Shown here piece after piece: positions 15,650 through 21,852 of a stretch of DNA of 26,238 nt (position 1 is the stretch's first letter; each line of letters begins with the position of its first letter). The notes below the pieces were generated by a model, which ran no database searches, was not told where the DNA came from, and saw only the letters and a program-made list of their open reading frames with translations. Both the position numbers and the translations under genes were made by a program. Source of the stretch: a virus. Where the stretch lies: positions 1 through 26,238 of IMG/VR virus record IMGVR_UViG_3300021961_000548, one strand, 5' to 3'.

Positions 15650-16178
15650 ACCTATATTGTATCTCTTTAATATTTTGTTTAATTTCTCGTATCAGAAAGT
15701 AAGCCGATGTGATGTTGATGTTGAAGTACTTAGCCAGTGCCGTTTGAGTTGAATGTCCTTTGTCATAGTATGCCTCAAATATAAGTCTTTTTATCCTGTC
15801 ATCCAATGAGCTCCGATATATCTCAACCATTGCTTTCTTAAAGTTATGCCGTTCCTCTATCTCGAGCTTATGCTCTATCTCACTGGGGTCATCTATGCAA
15901 TCACCCAAGTACTCCTGTGACCTATAGATGTCATCTCGCTTGCTCTTTGACCCTTGAGTCCAGATGAGCTCATACTTAATAGTGTTCAGTAGGTAGCTCT
16001 TAGCCTTGTCTTGAGTCATGTCTGGTATGTTGACTTTCACACAGTGCAAGTAAGCGTTGTTGATCACTGCATGAGCCTCTATTGAGGATGGTATGTTCAG
16101 TCGCTTGAGGAAGTGCTTAGTATATCTGAGCACCTCATCATAGTTCCTACTGATATATTGGTCAAGTATTAGCTTCAT
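15636..16178 (-). CDS. Putative divergent sigma factor-like regulator
   Basis: 180 residues from the ATG at 16178, beginning MKLILDQYISRNYDEVLRYT. A start at 16244 is possible but would overlap the previous gene by 83 nt. Residues about 25-70 have the layout of sigma region 2 (helix with AHAVINNAYLHCVKVNI, then AKSYLLNTIKYELIW), and residues about 125-175 look like a region 4 helix-turn-helix (LIFEAYYDKGHSTQTALAKYFNINITSAYFLIREI). Between them is an acidic linker. Phages of Bacteroidota often carry such weakly conserved sigma-70-like proteins. The gene ends inside the first late start element, so it is the last middle gene before the late blocks and is the obvious candidate to recognise those elements. 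The sigma role is inference. Confidence 0.55.
   Translation of the reverse strand: MKLILDQYISRNYDEVLRYTKHFLKRLNIPSSIEAHAVINNAYLHCVKVNIPDMTQDKAKSYLLNTIKYELIWTQGSKSKRDDIYRSQEYLGDCIDDPSEIEHKLEIEERHNFKKAMVEIYRSSLDDRIKRLIFEAYYDKGHSTQTALAKYFNINITSAYFLIREIKQNIKEIQYRYEEC
15647..15661 (-). promoter_or_regulatory. Late start element, copy E (TACAATATAGGT + ATG)
   Basis: Minus strand TACAATATAGGTATG, wholly inside the last codons of the sigma-like gene (which read IQYRYE there). TAAACA begins 20 bp upstream of TACAAT (15676-15681). It heads the two-TM, 90-aa, terS, terL block. Confidence 0.7.
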
Positions 16179-16365
16179 ACCAGGTGAGAAAGTCTTTGTA
16201 CCACACCTTCCTGCGTACTCCAGAGCAAAAGCACTCTTTATCACGTATGCCAGTCACTCTGTTCTTCACCCTCTGCAGTTGTACCAGTGAGCTCTTCCTC
16301 ATGGTCTGCTCCTCTGGTAGGTTGAGGATGGTCTCTATGAGTTGTATATCAGTTTGTTCAAGCAT
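16162..16365 (-). CDS. Small conserved phage protein upstream of the sigma-like gene (67 aa)
   Basis: Begins MLEQTDIQLIETILNLPEEQ at 16365. A longer ORF exists from 16449, but its extra residues overlap the membrane protein gene almost fully. Motif RVKNRVTGIRDKECFCSGVR followed by KVWYKDFLTWYE is one I recall from small proteins in flavobacterial phages, next to sigma-like genes. It has a CxC pair but no full zinc motif. The stop overlaps the sigma-like start by 17 nt, so the two are probably translated together and may act in the same process. Function unknown. Confidence 0.65.
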   Translation of the reverse strand: MLEQTDIQLIETILNLPEEQTMRKSSLVQLQRVKNRVTGIRDKECFCSGVRRKVWYKDFLTWYEANT

Positions 16366-16568
16366 ACGGCTGTGAGTGATGTGGCACAAGCCACAGTGAA
16401 TGATTGTGAGTAGGCCAAGGTTGACCAGAATGATAGACACTTCCAGCAACCTAAGGCAGTGTGTAGCCAGTCAGGTAGTATTAGTCGGGTGTCAAGGTAG
16501 TGTTGAATGGGCTCGAAGTGTGTGAACCACCATGAGACTACTAATGGAGTTAGGTATGTGATTATCAT
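16335..16568 (-). CDS. Small membrane protein with CWKCLSFW motif (77 aa)
   Basis: Hydrophobic segments lie at residues about 3-15 and 50-70, with the conserved phrase LGCWKCLSFWSTL between. A C-x-x-C-x-S-F-W motif beside a membrane helix is seen in small phage and bacterial membrane proteins resembling DUF1360; the assignment is tentative. The gene overlaps the next by 31 nt. Upstream the minus strand reads TACTATATTTACACC before the ATG, close to a TAnnTTTG box except for the last base, so a promoter may lie there. Confidence 0.6.
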   Translation of the reverse strand: MIITYLTPLVVSWWFTHFEPIQHYLDTRLILPDWLHTALGCWKCLSFWSTLAYSQSFTVACATSLTAVCLNKLIYNS

Positions 16569-16600
16569 GGTGTAAATATAGTAATTATTTATAACAGTTG

Positions 16601-16626
16601 CTAAAAGACATTTAAACGTCTCTTAG
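16601..16626 (-). terminator. Hairpin between two genes, possible weak terminator or operator
   Basis: In the minus-strand RNA CUAAGAGAC and GUCUUUUAG pair over 9 bp with one G-U, around GUUUAAAU. On the plus strand the same arms have an A-C mismatch, so the fold suits the minus transcript. No U run follows. It sits just after the stop of the 16634-16999 gene. Confidence 0.4.
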
Positions 16627-16633
16627 CTTGGTG

Positions 16634-16999
16634 TTATGTGCCATTAATTAAGTTCGCCTTTATCCATTTCGATAAGTCGACATTTAAGTCGTTTAAATTC
16701 TTGTAAGAACCTCTTGCGATAACGTTTCCATATTGGTTTTTAATTATTTCTATATCAAAATGAACTTTATATTTTCCCCCATTTACCTCTATTGTATAAT
16801 CCCCTATTTTTTTTTCAGCATAATAATAATATTTATTTTTAGAAACCATATTCTGAAATCTACTAAAATCTTCATCTAAAAACGCCACATAACACGTGCT
16901 ATAAGCAATAGCGTGTTCTGTGCTATCTGAAAGTTTCTGCTGTTTATTATCGTTTGTCATAAATTGAAAGTTTGTTGTTATTAATCCGCTACTGCTCAT
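16634..16999 (-). CDS. Uncharacterised AT-rich protein (up to 121 aa)
   Basis: The start may be at 16999 (MSSSGLITTNFQF) or 16960 (MTNDNKQQKLSDST); the second gives a 108-residue product. Residues rich in K, N and Y, with DYTIEVNGGKYKVHFDIEII and NVIARGSYKNLNDL, suggest a beta-rich soluble protein. I recognise no family. Base use is more AT-rich than its neighbours, and it stands alone between a terminator upstream and a hairpin downstream, so it looks like an added cargo gene (moron-like) with its own signals. Confidence 0.6.
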   Translation of the reverse strand: MSSSGLITTNFQFMTNDNKQQKLSDSTEHAIAYSTCYVAFLDEDFSRFQNMVSKNKYYYYAEKKIGDYTIEVNGGKYKVHFDIEIIKNQYGNVIARGSYKNLNDLNVDLSKWIKANLINGT

Positions 17000-17015
17000 A
17001 GCACCATACGTTATA

Positions 17016-17040
17016 AAAAGGGGAGCTGTTACACTCCCCT
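17016..17040 (-). terminator. Rho-independent terminator ending the early/middle block
   Basis: Minus strand AGGGGAG-TGTAACAG-CTCCCCT forms a 7-bp GC-rich stem followed by five T. It lies 16 bases after the 27-residue micro-ORF and separates the block from the 16634-16999 gene. Confidence 0.85.
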
Positions 17041-17055
17041 GTTGGCTTCTGAGCC

Positions 17056-17139
17056 TCAGTTGTTAATCTTATCAAGTATTGATTGAGGGGTGTGGTACTG
17101 CCCTTCAATGTAGATCATTATTTGTACTAAGTAGTTCAT
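17056..17139 (-). CDS. Micro-ORF, MNYL type, 27 aa
   Basis: Begins MNYLVQIMIYIEG, then QYHTPQSILDKINN. Its ATG overlaps the TGA of the HTH gene by ATGA. The first 12 bases (ATGAACTACTTA) are identical to those of the 39-aa micro-ORF at 21078-21197, and both proteins share MNYL and Y-x-T-P-x-x-I-x-D-K-I. That repeat pattern, plus the coupled start, is the reason to keep it. It is followed by the block terminator. Function unknown. Confidence 0.5.
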   Translation of the reverse strand: MNYLVQIMIYIEGQYHTPQSILDKINN

Positions 17140-17369
17140 TTCAACAAGTAATTAAAAACCTTATCATAGAACTTACCCCTTGCCTCACCCCCTTGAAGGA
17201 AGCGGTGCAGTGTTGCGTTCACTACACCAATATCCTCTGCCATGTGTACAGCCCTGTTTCTGCCGTTTAGCTTGTCTCTAAGCTCACATCTCATCCATTC
17301 GGTTAGTGTTTGACCTTCTTGGAGATAAACGGTCTTAGAACGTTTGCTTTCTGCCATATATTTTGACAT
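17136..17369 (-). CDS. Small helix-turn-helix DNA-binding protein
   Basis: 77 residues, possibly starting at the second Met (MAESKRSK). Residues about 33-62 read RDKLNGRNRAVHMAEDIGVV then NATLHRFLQGG, and the end FYDKVFNYL is typical of small Cro/CI-like phage regulators, in which recognition helix residues are the N-A-T-L-H-R-F part. It probably represses or times early transcription. The stop overlaps the following micro-ORF by ATGA. Confidence 0.65.
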   Translation of the reverse strand: MSKYMAESKRSKTVYLQEGQTLTEWMRCELRDKLNGRNRAVHMAEDIGVVNATLHRFLQGGEARGKFYDKVFNYLLK

Positions 17370-17379
17370 AATCTATATT

Positions 17380-17904
17380 TTAAATTTTATTTTTTATACA
17401 GAATGTAATAAAATCAAGGTGAGATTCCCTTGTATCTAATAACTCATTTGTATCATACCTTCTATACATCATTCTTTCTTGATCGTAAATAATAAATCTA
17501 TGTGCTTTACTATGATTTTGAATTGTGATGTCTATTACATCTTTAGCGTGTTCAATATTATAAGACCAATGATGCTTGTGTCCCAATGTAGATTTTATTT
17601 TTTGAGATAAATTTTGAGCTATAATTTTTTCTGGATATTTATCCTTGTATCTATTTATTACCTCTATTTTTTTCTCTGTAGAAGGTTTATGTTTATTAAG
17701 GTAATTTAACCTATGATACTTATCTCTACCTCTCTTTTTTTCTTTCTCCAAAAAGCTTGGGTCTTTAGATAATATTTTACGTCTATCATTCGTGTCTTTT
17801 TTAGTACACTCTTTACATTTACTCAAGTGACCATCCCCCATCTGATTATGTTTATAAAAATCAGATAGAGGTTTAGTACACTTACATTTAAAACATTTTT
17901 TCAT
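17380..17904 (-). CDS. Zinc-ribbon His-Me finger (HNH-like) endonuclease, free-standing
   Basis: 174 residues from the ATG at 17904; an upstream ATG at 17919 lies within the promoter box and is unlikely. The N-terminus has two CxxC knuckles, C4/C7 and C30/C33 ([25 protein letters not shown]), followed by a basic helical region. The C-terminal part has HHWSY (111-115), [10 protein letters not shown], and H131/H135 in [12 protein letters not shown], which I recognise as a His-Me finger nuclease pattern of phage-borne homing-like enzymes. The gene is more AT-rich than its neighbours and has its own promoter box, so it looks like a mobile insertion into the middle block. Confidence 0.65.
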   Translation of the reverse strand: MKKCFKCKCTKPLSDFYKHNQMGDGHLSKCKECTKKDTNDRRKILSKDPSFLEKEKKRGRDKYHRLNYLNKHKPSTEKKIEVINRYKDKYPEKIIAQNLSQKIKSTLGHKHHWSYNIEHAKDVIDITIQNHSKAHRFIIYDQERMMYRRYDTNELLDTRESHLDFITFCIKNKI

Positions 17905-17908
17905 AATA

Positions 17909-17916
17909 CAAATATA
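17909..17916 (-). promoter_or_regulatory. Bacteroidota -7 box, four bases from an ATG
   Basis: Minus strand TATATTTG matches TAnnTTTG. It ends four bases before the ATG at 17904, so transcription would start at or near the A of ATG. The expected upstream element is only TTTT-like. Confidence 0.5.
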
Positions 17917-17977
17917 CAATTAAAATGTTTAAAACGGGATTTTTTTTTTAGTTTTTTATTTCGAGATACTATAACTC

Positions 17978-18304
17978 TTAATTAAAAGGTAAATCATCGT
18001 CCATAGGCATTGGTTCATTGACTGGAGCTGTAGTTACCTCACCTTGCACCTTCCATGCATCAAGGGTGTTGTAGTACCTACCGTTGTACTCTCTACCTCT
18101 CACATTGAAATATACCTCTACCTCTTGACCTTCACCATACGGTGCTATGACATCCATCTTGTCATTGACTGTCTGGAAGATTATCTCTTGAGGGTACTTT
18201 GCATCACCTGTTGAGATGACAAACTCTCTCACTGAGAACTTGTCACTGATTACCTTGATTGGATTGATGAGCTTGATAGCTCCTTTGATTGTTAGTTCTG
18301 ACAT
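17978..18304 (-). CDS. SSB-like single-stranded DNA-binding protein (DUF3127 type)
   Basis: 108 residues with the OB-fold pattern of DUF3127: MSELTIKGAIKLINPIK, then FSVREFVISTG, KYPQEIIFQTVNDKMDVIAP, GQEVEVYFNVRGREYNGRYY and LDAWKVQ. The C-terminus is acidic, DDDLPFN, close to the DDxPF tip by which SSBs recruit partner proteins. It probably coats single-stranded DNA for the recombination genes (ERF, exonuclease) just upstream. It starts 4 bases after the previous stop. A 58-bp gap with long A and T runs follows it. Confidence 0.75.
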   Translation of the reverse strand: MSELTIKGAIKLINPIKVISDKFSVREFVISTGDAKYPQEIIFQTVNDKMDVIAPYGEGQEVEVYFNVRGREYNGRYYNTLDAWKVQGEVTTAPVNEPMPMDDDLPFN

Positions 18305-18308
18305 TTGT

Positions 18309-18716
18309 TTAAAACTTAATTGTTAATAAGCCCCATCCTATTTTTAGCTCTCTACGTTGCTGGGGCTGTGCAACTTTAGTGCTTTCAATAAACTCTTTCT
18401 CTTTGCCTTGAGGAACAATAGTAACTGTACCCTCCTTAGCATCTTTGATAATGTGTGGTGCTGATTTAGATGGATAGTCATATGTTTGGTATTTTTCATA
18501 TAATTGTTTTGAAACTTTATTGATATGCACTTTTGACTTACCATTGAATACTTTGTCACCTTTTTTAATTATAAGAGTTATTTCTCCCCATCTCCAAAAT
18601 TTGTGTCGTCTTGCAATATGTTGTGTATTTTTTACCACAATACCATTATCATCAGTAATTTCAAGTAAAAACTTTCTAAATTTTTGCCATGTCATTTGAT
18701 TTCTTGAATATATCAT
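18309..18716 (-). CDS. Uncharacterised basic protein (135 aa)
   Basis: Begins MIYSRNQMTWQKFRKFLLEI, possibly starting at the second Met. It has a WGEITLIIKKGDKVFNGKSK segment and a basic C-terminus with QQRRELKIGWGLLTIKF. No family recognised. It lies between the pentapeptide protein and the SSB-like gene with 1- and 4-base gaps, so it is in the recombination operon. A DNA-binding accessory role is a guess only. Confidence 0.65.
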   Translation of the reverse strand: MIYSRNQMTWQKFRKFLLEITDDNGIVVKNTQHIARRHKFWRWGEITLIIKKGDKVFNGKSKVHINKVSKQLYEKYQTYDYPSKSAPHIIKDAKEGTVTIVPQGKEKEFIESTKVAQPQQRRELKIGWGLLTIKF

Positions 18717-18717
18717 A

Positions 18718-19278
18718 TCACTTATTATTTATTGTTTCTAAATACGCTTTATAAGCATTGTAAATTGCGTGTATTTGCGTGAATTCTGGTGTATTTCTGG
18801 GTGTTTGTATTACTTCATCAGATGCAAAGAATTCATCCCAGTCTTCAATACTTCTTTTCTTACATCCAATATGAATCATGTTATCTGTAATTCCATGATT
18901 CCACTTGCAATACATTGGAATTTTATCAGCCCCTGTAAGGTCAGCCTCTCTAAGGTTAGCCTCTCTAAGGTTAGCCTCTCTAAGGTTAGCCTCTCTAAGG
19001 TTAGCCCCTGTGAGGTTAGCCCATGTAAGGTTAGCCCCTCTAAGGTCAGCCTCTCTAAGGTCAGCCTCTCTAAGGTTAGCCTCTCTAAGGTTAGCCTCTC
19101 TAAGGTTAGCCTCTCTAAGGTTAGCCTCTCTAAGGTTAGCCCATGTAAGGTCAGCCCATGTAAGGTTAGCCCCTCTAAGGTCAGCCTCTCTAAGGTTAGC
19201 TCTAACTCCATTTTTATCATTATTCAACCACAATTTATGTAGTCTTAATGTTTCATCTAATTTGCTTTGCTCCATCAC
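18718..19278 (-). CDS. Pentapeptide repeat protein
   Basis: 186 residues. Residues 27-116 are 18 consecutive pentapeptides of A(N/D)LRE, A(N/D)LRG and A(N/D)LTW type, plus ADKIP, enough for about 4.5 coils of the right-handed quadrilateral beta helix. The C-terminal 65 residues ([20 protein letters not shown], then [12 protein letters not shown]) match a tail domain that I recall in many phage pentapeptide proteins. Some family members mimic DNA and bind gyrase; whether this one does is unknown. The ATG overlaps the exonuclease stop by 4 nt, placing it in the recombination operon. Confidence 0.9.
   Translation of the reverse strand: MMEQSKLDETLRLHKLWLNNDKNGVRANLREADLRGANLTWADLTWANLREANLREANLREANLREANLREADLREADLRGANLTWANLTGANLREANLREANLREANLREADLTGADKIPMYCKWNHGITDNMIHIGCKKRSIEDWDEFFASDEVIQTPRNTPEFTQIHAIYNAYKAYLETINNK
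18931..19200. repeat. 15-bp tandem DNA repeat encoding the pentapeptides
   Basis: Eighteen 15-bp units of the type ggttagcctctctaa. Units 2-3 and 11-12 both encode [10 protein letters not shown], so a block of nine units (135 bp) seems duplicated. High nucleotide identity shows recent expansion. Confidence 0.9.
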
Positions 19279-19895
19279 TTATTATTTAAAAGATTAATAT
19301 ACTGTGCATAATACTCTGAGCAGTGAGTCAACCGTTCCTTAATCTGCTCCTCAAGTGCTAAGTCTCTCTCATATCTCACCACTGTGATACGCTTAGCTGG
19401 GTCAATGTGGTCAACTCTATGGATAGATAGGTTATCCCACTCAGTAAGTAGCTCATCTGGTGTAGTGCACATGGTGTAGACTAACTCAAACGCTGGCTTG
19501 TCATAGAGCCACATATATCCTCTACCTTGCCACTCATACCCACTTGCATCCCCTTCTGATGGTGTAGCTGGGAAGGTCTCTAATGACCATGGCATCTTGA
19601 TGTCAATGATAAGTTTAGGCTCTTTAATATCACAGCACCCAGTTATGTAATCATTAGACAGTCTTAGCTCATTCTTAGTGTACTGAGTGAACCGTACTGA
19701 GTTTAGTAGGTCAATGCCTTCCTGCTCCCAGTCAGTACCCTTGATCATTGGCTTAGTCTTGATCTCTGTGGTGTATCCATAGAAGTCTTGCTTAGCTATC
19801 TTGCGTATCTCAGACTTTGTAGTCTCAGATAGTACCTCTGACTTACTCCTTGAGTTGGTCATTAGGTTGCCCAGTTGTGATGCTCTCCACTTCAT
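19275..19895 (-). CDS. YqaJ-like PD-(D/E)XK exonuclease
   Basis: 206 residues beginning [20 protein letters not shown], the usual opening of phage YqaJ/lambda Exo-type nucleases. Core: glutamates at 57 and 59 ([12 protein letters not shown]), D89 in TGCCDI, and D98-I-K100 in [18 protein letters not shown] (123-131) is the conserved Q-helix. The product would resect DNA ends for strand annealing. It directly follows the ERF gene with a 4-nt overlap, giving a two-component SSAP and exonuclease recombinase system. Confidence 0.85.
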   Translation of the reverse strand: MKWRASQLGNLMTNSRSKSEVLSETTKSEIRKIAKQDFYGYTTEIKTKPMIKGTDWEQEGIDLLNSVRFTQYTKNELRLSNDYITGCCDIKEPKLIIDIKMPWSLETFPATPSEGDASGYEWQGRGYMWLYDKPAFELVYTMCTTPDELLTEWDNLSIHRVDHIDPAKRITVVRYERDLALEEQIKERLTHCSEYYAQYINLLNNK

Positions 19896-20443
19896 AGTCT
19901 TGCCTCCTGTTCTTTAGTTAGTGAGAATTGATCTCTTAACTTCTCAAGTGAGTAAGTACCTGCCTCAATAGACTTAAGTGCTCCATCAAGTCTCTCGTCA
20001 CTGATAGGTGGCTTGGTAGGTGTTGACTTACTTGCAGCTGCACCATCATCATCTACTGCCTGTAGTGATAGGGTTGACTGTAGGGTGTAACGTCTGTAGT
20101 AAGTGATGGCACTACCTTGCTGTTGTGGATTCATACCTGCTGGCAGTTCCATACAAGACTCAATACTCATGCCTGAGTCAATGTCAATAATCTGAGTGCA
20201 CACGCTGTTGCCTTGAATAGGTTGCAGGAGTAACAGTCCATTCTCAAGTAGAATAGGCTCAACTGCCTCAATGATTGCGTTTAAGTCAGCATAAGACTTT
20301 TTGAAGTGTGGGTTGTTGGCGTTCTTAGTAACCTTACCGATTGCTAACTTAGCTCTGTGGAGCTTCTGGTGGAAGGACAGTGTATCCTGTACTTCGTTTG
20401 CCTGTCTGATTTTCTCAGATGAGCTGATTAATTGCTTTTCCAT
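19892..20443 (-). CDS. ERF-family single-strand annealing protein
   Basis: 183 residues from the ATG at 20443 (MEKQLISSSEKIRQANEVQD). A longer form from 20482 is unlikely because a good promoter box lies inside it. ERF motifs: FHQKLHRAKLAIGKVTKN, then KSYADLNAIIEAVEPILLE, and GSAITYYRRYTLQSTLSLQA ending in DDDGAAA. The family anneals single-stranded DNA during phage recombination and circularisation. The C-terminus has a linker and a small helical region (SLEKLRDQFSLTKEQE). It overlaps the exonuclease gene by 4 nt. Confidence 0.85.
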   Translation of the reverse strand: MEKQLISSSEKIRQANEVQDTLSFHQKLHRAKLAIGKVTKNANNPHFKKSYADLNAIIEAVEPILLENGLLLLQPIQGNSVCTQIIDIDSGMSIESCMELPAGMNPQQQGSAITYYRRYTLQSTLSLQAVDDDGAAASKSTPTKPPISDERLDGALKSIEAGTYSLEKLRDQFSLTKEQEARL

Positions 20444-20460
20444 GATTAAATTATTTTCAT

Positions 20461-20490
20461 CAAAGTTAATAAAATTTTGCATAAGTACAA
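20461..20490 (-). promoter_or_regulatory. Bacteroidota-type promoter before the ERF gene
   Basis: Minus strand TTG (20488-20490), 19 bp, then TAACTTTG (20461-20468), fitting the TTG-N19-TAnnTTTG consensus. Transcription would start near 20455, upstream of the ATG at 20443. It decides the shorter ERF start. Confidence 0.7.
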
Positions 20491-20500
20491 TAAAAAGTTA

Positions 20501-20608
20501 TTAACAATTATCATGTTCATTATTCTCTCCCCTTACATAACACTTGTATTTTTTCTTGATGTGCTTGAGAAATATCTTTGCCCTGGGGAATTTTAGCTTG
20601 ATTCTCAT
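20501..20608 (-). CDS. Small very basic protein (35 aa)
   Basis: Begins MRIKLKFPRAKIFLKHIKKK and ends in CYVRGENNEHDNC. The ATG overlaps the TGA of the nuclease gene by ATGA, so it is translationally coupled. The K/R-rich first half could bind nucleic acid. It ends just before the ERF promoter and is the last gene of the operon starting at the origin. Function unknown. Confidence 0.55.
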   Translation of the reverse strand: MRIKLKFPRAKIFLKHIKKKYKCYVRGENNEHDNC

Positions 20609-21081
20609 AGTCCTTGAGTGAAGTTACTATACCACTCCACAAACTCATCAAACGACCTCACAATGATATACACCCCTCCTGCACGTTCAATGGCTGCTTG
20701 ATATTGTTTCTGTACATCACTCTGCTTGTCCTTTTGCTTAATCTCAATCTTAACTGACCTTCCTCTGATGGTAGATGAGATGTCAGCAGTACCCTTAGTA
20801 CTCTGTCCTGGTGTCCACTTGCCAGGGAGCTGTCTATGGTGAGCAAGTTCACCTGTGCCGACTTGTATCTTTGCTCCCTCCCTGTACTGACCTTGTGAGC
20901 TGATACGTTCAGCTTGACCACCCATGAAGGTGATGTAAGCAATCACACACTTAGTCAGTGCGTTGGCTGAGTTATCTGACCACTTAGTGAAAGGTATGTA
21001 CCTCTCATCCATGGATGGATACTTAAGTCTCAAGTCCTCCAGCTCCAGTGCCTTGAGTAGTTGTTGGTTTGTTTTGTTCAT
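20605..21081 (-). CDS. VRR-NUC-like PD-(D/E)XK nuclease
   Basis: 158 residues. The core has a TKGTADISS motif with D100 and KIEIK (111-115), the D...E-x-K signature, followed by QKQYQAAIERAGGVYIIV, matching VRR-NUC-type enzymes that act as phage Holliday-junction-like resolvases or repair nucleases. The N-terminal half has ALTKCVIAYITFMGGQAERI. It is coupled by ATGA to the micro-ORF upstream and to the basic 35-aa gene downstream. Confidence 0.75.
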   Translation of the reverse strand: MNKTNQQLLKALELEDLRLKYPSMDERYIPFTKWSDNSANALTKCVIAYITFMGGQAERISSQGQYREGAKIQVGTGELAHHRQLPGKWTPGQSTKGTADISSTIRGRSVKIEIKQKDKQSDVQKQYQAAIERAGGVYIIVRSFDEFVEWYSNFTQGL

Positions 21082-21197
21082 TTGATTGGTGGGTTACCGA
21101 TTATACAATCGTAGGTTATCTTATCAATCACCTTTTTAGGGGTGTAGTAGACTCCATCTAACTTGAGCTTGTCTATTGCTGCTTGTAAGTAGTTCAT
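21078..21197 (-). CDS. Micro-ORF, MNYL type, 39 aa
   Basis: Begins MNYLQAAIDKLKLDGVYYTP and ends KVIDKITYDCIIGNPPIK. It shares its first 12 bases and the MNYL...Y-x-T-P...I-x-D-K-I pattern with the 27-aa ORF at 17056-17139. The start is one base after the methyltransferase stop (TAA), and its stop overlaps the nuclease start by ATGA. The YYTPKKVIDKI and GNPP phrases faintly recall N6-adenine methylases, but the size rules out an enzyme. Function unknown. Confidence 0.6.
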   Translation of the reverse strand: MNYLQAAIDKLKLDGVYYTPKKVIDKITYDCIIGNPPIK

Positions 21198-21198
21198 A

Positions 21199-21852
21199 TT
21201 AAAAAAGTTTAGTTTGTGCTGTGTGGTTGTTTATTCTCTGCATAGCCTTGTCAAAGTACTCTTTGTCCAGCTCACAGGCTGTCAAGTCAAATTTGTAATC
21301 ATGACAGGCAATTGCTATTGAGCCACTGCCTAAGTGGGTGTCAAGTATCTTGTCGCCTTGTTTAGCGTATTTGTCAAGAAGCCATTTGTAAAGGGCTACT
21401 GGTTTTTGGGTTGGGTGTATTCTTTGTTCTTTGTTTTTCATATCTCCTTGCAACATTCCCTGCCATTTAAACTCAAATACTCGAACAGCAGTTTCAAATG
21501 ATGTCCAAGCAAGTTCTGCATCTGCAAATGGATTATCTCCATTAATTTTATTCCAAATAACCCAACAACTACTATCAAAAGGAATTTTACTAATAAAGTG
21601 ATTAGCTCCCCATATAATTTGATTTTTTGAAATTCTAAACAACTCAATAAAATATTCATTATCAGGTGATTTTTTATCTCCTCCTGCAAATGGTTTATGT
21701 AAAGTAGTTTTTGCCTTTGCTTTTCCTCCTCCATAATGTTTATCAAATCCTGCAAAACCTATCCCATAAGGAGGGTCAACAATAGCCAAATCAAAATAAT
21801 TATCAGGATAGCGAGCCATTAGCTCCATATTATCCTCGTTGGTGATTGTCAT
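21199..21852 (-). CDS. Orphan DNA methyltransferase (beta-class, N6-A or N4-C)
   Basis: 217 residues. Catalytic motif IV DPPYG is at 26-30, before the AdoMet site: HPTQKPVALYKWLL (146-159) then ILDTHLGSGSIAIA (169-182), giving the IV then X then I order of beta-class enzymes. The FxGxG position is occupied by LGSGS. No restriction enzyme or specificity gene is near, so it probably protects phage DNA or marks it for replication timing. The start is inside the last 23 nt of the primase gene. Confidence 0.9.
   Translation of the reverse strand: MTITNEDNMELMARYPDNYFDLAIVDPPYGIGFAGFDKHYGGGKAKAKTTLHKPFAGGDKKSPDNEYFIELFRISKNQIIWGANHFISKIPFDSSCWVIWNKINGDNPFADAELAWTSFETAVRVFEFKWQGMLQGDMKNKEQRIHPTQKPVALYKWLLDKYAKQGDKILDTHLGSGSIAIACHDYKFDLTACELDKEYFDKAMQRINNHTAQTKLF

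Noticed and set aside
18931-19200. CRISPR-like regular repeat
   Set aside because: The units are contiguous, 15 bp, with no spacers and code for a known protein repeat.
18769-19297. Open frames on both strands across the pentapeptide gene
   Set aside because: They come from the 15-bp repeat, which keeps all frames open; their products are simple repeats (such as TLERL) without a family.
21078-21197. Relic of an adenine methylase (YYTPKKVIDKI, GNPP)
   Set aside because: The ORF is intact, coupled to both neighbours, and shares a pattern with another micro-ORF that lacks GNPP.
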